The notes beneath the pieces were generated by a model. It was not told the DNA's origin and did not search any database. It saw only the letters and a program-made list of their open reading frames with translations. Both the position numbers and the translations under genes were made by a program. Shown here in pieces: positions 60,422 through 64,000 of a stretch of 64,000 nt of DNA; the first letter of the stretch is position 1, and each line of letters begins with the position of its first letter. This DNA is from Streptomyces mirabilis (GTDB taxonomy: Bacteria > Actinomycetota > Actinomycetes > Streptomycetales > Streptomycetaceae): contig NZ_CP074102.1 in NCBI RefSeq assembly GCF_018310535.1, positions 2,790,001-2,854,000 on the forward strand, in the 5' to 3' direction.

Positions 60422-63400
60422 GTGACCCAGCACCTCGTCCACCGGCCCGCGCGCTCCACCCGCCCCCTCGCCCCCGCCCGGCCGCGCTCGATCGAGCCGC
60501 CGCCGAACCTGCCCGAGGGGAAGATCGGCAACGCGGCGACCGCGCTGCTGCCGATGGCCGGTGTCATCAGCTCGGTCGTGATGATGACCGTCATCCGCAA
60601 CAGCCAGTTCGCCGCGCTCGGCGCGATCGTCCTGGTCTTCGCGCTGCTCGGCGCGGTGGCACTGTTCCTGTCCCAGCGGGGCAAGGCACAGCGCACCCGG
60701 CGCACCCAGCGCGAGCGCTACCTCGAATACCTGGAGGAACTGCGCGACGAGCTCGGCACCGACGAGCGGGAGCGGCGTCGACAGTCCCAGCTGCTGGATC
60801 CACCGCCCGAGGCCTTGTACGACTTGGTGCGCGATCCGGCACGGTTGTGGGAGCGGCGCCGTCAGGACCCGGACTTCCTGCGGGTACGGGTGGGCACCGG
60901 AAACGTCCTGGTGCAGGAGCTGGTGGTCGGGCAGAACAGCGCGGGCGGGGTCCTGACTCCACCGGACCCGTTCATGCTCAACGAGGCCCGCGCCCTGCAG
61001 CACCGGTTCGGCACGGCGACGGACTTCCCCCTCACCGTGCCCTTGGACCGGGCGGGCAACGTCAGCGTCGTAGGGGACCGCGAGGGTGTGCTGCGGGTGG
61101 CTCGCGCGTTGCTGGTCCAGACGGCGGTCACGCACGCACCGGACGACGTGGCCGTCGCGCTCGGCGTACCCGCTGAGAAGCTGGCCGAGTGGGAGTGGGC
61201 CAAGTGGCTGCCCCACATACTGGATCCGTCCGAGCACGACGGTCCGGTCGCCGCCCGCCGGATCGCGCCGAGCCTGGCCCAGCTGGCCGCGTTGTGCCGC
61301 GATGATCTGCTGCAGCGGGCCTCGTACGCGGCGGAGGTGCGGCGCGGACTGTCGGACCGAGGCGCGCTGCGGATGACCGGTCGGCTGCTGGTCGTCAGCG
61401 ACGAGTACGGCGAGACGGCCACCGATCTGCCCCGCCCCGACACGGCGGTTGATCTGCCGGACATGGGCGTGACCGTGCTGCATCTGCTGGAGCAGCAGGT
61501 GCACGAGCCGGATCAGGTGGCGGTCCGCGTCACCGTCGAGGGCGACCGGATCATCGTGGAGGACCTGCGCGAGACATCGACGGTGACGCCGGGCTCGTCG
61601 GACGCCGTGAGCGTCGCGGGCGCGGAGGGACTGGCCCGGATGCTGGCCCCCGTCAGGTTGTCGGCGGAGTCCACGGCCGAGGGAACCCCCGTCTCCGGGC
61701 CGGTGGACTTCCCCGGCCTGCTGGGCATCGACGACCCTGCGGCACTCGACATCGAAAGACTGTGGGCGCCGCGCGGCGAGCGAGCGTTCCTGCGCGTACC
61801 CATCGGCTTGACGGACCGTCACGAGCCCGTGTTGCTGGACCTGAAGGAGTCCTCCGAGCTCGGCATGGGCCCGCACGGGCTGTGCGTGGGCGCGACCGGC
61901 TCCGGCAAGAGCGAACTGCTGCGTACCCTCGTCCTCGCGCTCGCCGCCACCCACTCCCCCGAAGACCTTGCCCTCGTCCTGGTCGATTACAAGGGCGGCG
62001 CCACCTTCGCCCCGTTCACCGACCTCCCGCACGTGGCAGGCGTGATCACCAACCTGGAGAACCAGGCCGGGCTCGTCGAGCGCGTCCACAGCAGTCTCGC
62101 CGGCGAGGTGAAGCGCCGCCAGCAGGTGCTCAAGGACGCCGGCAACATCGCCGACATCGGCCACTACGCCGCCCTGCGCGCCACCGGTCGCCCGGACCTC
62201 GAACCGCTGCCGCACCTGTTCGTCGTCATCGACGAGTTCGGTGAACTCCTGACCGCCAAGCCGGACTTCATCGACCTGTTCCTGTCCATCGGCCGCATCG
62301 GCCGCTCCATCGGCGTCCACCTGCTGCTGTCCAGCCAGCGCATCGAAGGCGGCAAGCTCAAGGGCCTGGACACGTACCTGTCGTACCGCCTGGGCCTGCG
62401 GACCTTCTCCGCCGACGAGTCGCGCACCGTACTGGACACCACCGACGCCTTCCACCTGCCGCCACTGCCGGGCTTCGGCTATCTGAAGGTCGACACCTCC
62501 ACCTACGAACGCTTCAAGGCCGGGTACGTCTCCGGCGCCCACCTCGGGCCCGTCCTGCGCGACAAGCAGGACGACGAACCGCTCGCCTGGCCGTATCCGA
62601 CGTACAACACGCTCGGCACACCCCATGAGGATGCCGCGGAGGAGTACGCCGCCACCAAGCGCGAGACCGGGCCGACGGTGATGTCGGTGATGGTCGGCCA
62701 ACTCGCCACCGCGGCCCCGCCGGTACGCCGGATCTGGCTGCCGCCGTTGCCTGACGCCATCACCCTCGACACCGCGGCCGGTCCCCTCGAAGCCGACACG
62801 GAGGGCCTCAGGCTCGCGCACCGCGACGGCGCGATGCGCGTTCCGCTGGGCATCCTGGACGATCCGGCCAAGCAGTGGCAGCAGCCGTGGCTGCTGGACC
62901 TGACCGTCGCCGGCGGCCACACGGCCGTCATCGGCGGCCCGCAGTCCGGCAAGACCACCCTGCTGCGCACCCTGGCCCTCTCCCTGGCGCTCACCCACAC
63001 CCCGTACGACGTCGCCGTCTACGGCCTCGACCTGGTCGGCGGCGGTCTGTCCGCGCTGGCTGGACTGCCGCATGTCGGCGGCATCTCGGGGAGGGCGGAC
63101 CACGAGCGGGCCGCCCGCACGGTCGCCGAGGTCCGCACCATGCTCGGCCAACGCGAGGAACTCTTCCGCACGTACGGCATCGACTCCATCGACCAACTGC
63201 GTCACCTGCGCGCCCAAGGAAGGCTGCCCCAGCTCGGCTCGACCGACATCGTGCTGCTGGTCGACGGATTCGGCGCACTGCGCGACGAGTTCGCCGACCT
63301 CGACGACGCCGTGGCCGATCTGCTCAAGCGCGGCGGCGGATACGGCATCCACGTCGTCGCCGGAATGCTGCGCTGGAACGACGTCCGCATCGCTACCCAG

Positions 63401-64000
63401 TCGATGTTCGGCACCCGCGTCGAACTGCGCCTCAACGACCCGGCCGACTCCTCCATCGACCGCAAGCTGTCCGAGACGCTCTCCCCCGACACCCCGGGCC
63501 GTGTCCTGACGGACGGGAAGCTGTTCGCGCAGGTCGCGCTGCCCCGTATCGACAACCGCCCCATCACGGACGACCTGTCGTCCGTCCTCGAACGGTCCGC
63601 CCGCACGATCCGTGCCGGCTGGCACGGCGACGTCGCCACCCCGGTGCGGGTGCTCCCCACACGGCTCCCCGCGGCAAAACTCCCCTCAGCGGCCGCCGAA
63701 CCCAGGACAATCCCCATGGGCGTGGACCAGGACGCGCTCGCCCCCGCGCTGCTGGACCTCTTCGGAAGCGATCAGCACCTGCTGATCCTCGGTGACAACG
63801 AGTGCGGCAAGACCAACCTGCTGAAACTGCTGGCCCGTCAACTCGTCGACCGGCACGGAGACGAGGAGCTGGTGTTCGGCCTCTTCGACCCGCGCCGCGG
63901 CCTGCGGGGTGTCGTTCCGGAGCCGTACCGCGGTGGCTACGCCCACAACGCGAAGCTGGCCGCAGCGCTGGCCACCGGCATCGCCACCGAATTGGAGAAA
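60422..64000 (+). CDS. eccC: Type VII secretion motor ATPase EccC (FtsK/SpoIIIE), 3' end beyond window
   Basis: 1193 codons are visible from GTG 60422 to the window edge, with no stop. Two membrane helices lie at about 38-58 and 62-84, followed by a coiled region and three FtsK/SpoIIIE-type ATPase domains. Their Walker A Lys residues are K496 (GATGSGKSE), K844 (GGPQSGKTT) and K1130 (GDNECGKTN). The first domain also has the Walker B-like LFVVIDEFGELL and LLSSQRIEGG. EccC powers export of WXG100 substrates. EccCa and EccCb are fused here, unlike split mycobacterial forms. GTG follows the MinD-like gene by 43 bp. Confidence 0.95.
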   Translation, partial: MTQHLVHRPARSTRPLAPARPRSIEPPPNLPEGKIGNAATALLPMAGVISSVVMMTVIRNSQFAALGAIVLVFALLGAVALFLSQRGKAQRTRRTQRERYLEYLEELRDELGTDERERRRQSQLLDPPPEALYDLVRDPARLWERRRQDPDFLRVRVGTGNVLVQELVVGQNSAGGVLTPPDPFMLNEARALQHRFGTATDFPLTVPLDRAGNVSVVGDREGVLRVARALLVQTAVTHAPDDVAVALGVPAEKLAEWEWAKWLPHILDPSEHDGPVAARRIAPSLAQLAALCRDDLLQRASYAAEVRRGLSDRGALRMTGRLLVVSDEYGETATDLPRPDTAVDLPDMGVTVLHLLEQQVHEPDQVAVRVTVEGDRIIVEDLRETSTVTPGSSDAVSVAGAEGLARMLAPVRLSAESTAEGTPVSGPVDFPGLLGIDDPAALDIERLWAPRGERAFLRVPIGLTDRHEPVLLDLKESSELGMGPHGLCVGATGSGKSELLRTLVLALAATHSPEDLALVLVDYKGGATFAPFTDLPHVAGVITNLENQAGLVERVHSSLAGEVKRRQQVLKDAGNIADIGHYAALRATGRPDLEPLPHLFVVIDEFGELLTAKPDFIDLFLSIGRIGRSIGVHLLLSSQRIEGGKLKGLDTYLSYRLGLRTFSADESRTVLDTTDAFHLPPLPGFGYLKVDTSTYERFKAGYVSGAHLGPVLRDKQDDEPLAWPYPTYNTLGTPHEDAAEEYAATKRETGPTVMSVMVGQLATAAPPVRRIWLPPLPDAITLDTAAGPLEADTEGLRLAHRDGAMRVPLGILDDPAKQWQQPWLLDLTVAGGHTAVIGGPQSGKTTLLRTLALSLALTHTPYDVAVYGLDLVGGGLSALAGLPHVGGISGRADHERAARTVAEVRTMLGQREELFRTYGIDSIDQLRHLRAQGRLPQLGSTDIVLLVDGFGALRDEFADLDDAVADLLKRGGGYGIHVVAGMLRWNDVRIATQSMFGTRVELRLNDPADSSIDRKLSETLSPDTPGRVLTDGKLFAQVALPRIDNRPITDDLSSVLERSARTIRAGWHGDVATPVRVLPTRLPAAKLPSAAAEPRTIPMGVDQDALAPALLDLFGSDQHLLILGDNECGKTNLLKLLARQLVDRHGDEELVFGLFDPRRGLRGVVPEPYRGGYAHNAKLAAALATGIATELEK

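Noticed and set aside
60095..63625. An 1176-codon open frame on the minus strand opposite eccC
   Set aside because: Its predicted protein is a low-complexity R/G/Q/H-rich sequence without motifs. It mirrors the strong third-position GC of eccC, which has clear ATPase domains.

Overview
The window comes from a high-GC actinobacterium, almost certainly a Streptomyces or close relative. Third codon positions are nearly all G/C, GTG starts and 4-bp GTGA/ATGA overlaps are frequent, and the gene content fits: mycothiol deacetylase MshB, paralogous peptide importers, a PP2C/anti-sigma pair, an actinobacterial ESX locus and many actinobacterial proteins of unknown function. No tRNA, rRNA, CRISPR array, insertion sequence or prophage gene was found. 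There are about 50 protein genes, and most intergenic gaps are short.

1-9.4 kb: the end of a GNAT acetyltransferase; a SirB1-like protein; a tightly coupled four-gene minus-strand operon (ABC-2 exporter ATPase and permease, DesK-like kinase, DesR-like regulator) with a palindrome in its promoter region; a small secreted SH3-like protein; a large envelope protein with a collagen-like G/P-rich region; then mshB with a small membrane-protein gene. 9.6-24 kb: an S9 peptidase and two complete five-gene oligopeptide/dipeptide importer operons (binding protein, two permeases, two ATPases), separated by a VOC-fold gene. 24.8-29 kb: typA/bipA and a third peptide-binding lipoprotein that has no transporter partners and carries a charged insertion.

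29.4-33.3 kb: a plus-strand succinate dehydrogenase/fumarate reductase operon of the actinobacterial Sdh1 type (membrane anchor, flavoprotein, iron-sulfur protein). 33.3-50.5 kb: mixed chromosomal genes, including a kinase-fold phosphotransferase, a putative TIM-barrel membrane protein, a PAS-GAF-PP2C-ATPase regulator and a separate anti-sigma-type ATPase, a Nudix hydrolase, a GntR/UTRA regulator, a membrane protein with a soluble C-terminal part, a bacterial serpin paired with a threonine-synthase-like PLP enzyme, an SDR oxidoreductase and a SNF2-type helicase.

50.7-64 kb: a secreted beta-rich protein followed by a type VII secretion (ESX) locus that runs off the window: two WXG100-like proteins, a small DUF6507-like protein, a 772-residue polymorphic toxin, two immunity-type genes, a small membrane protein, EccD, a MinD/EspI-like ATPase and EccC. 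The toxin keeps an ESX-type N-terminus and a long low-complexity linker. Its C-terminal domain is visibly AT-richer, carries a D-x13-E-x-K nuclease signature and is followed directly by an AT-rich putative immunity gene of no family I recognise, then by an Imm49-like gene. This is the most interesting system in the window: a module-swapped toxin/immunity cassette inside the secretion locus that probably exports it.
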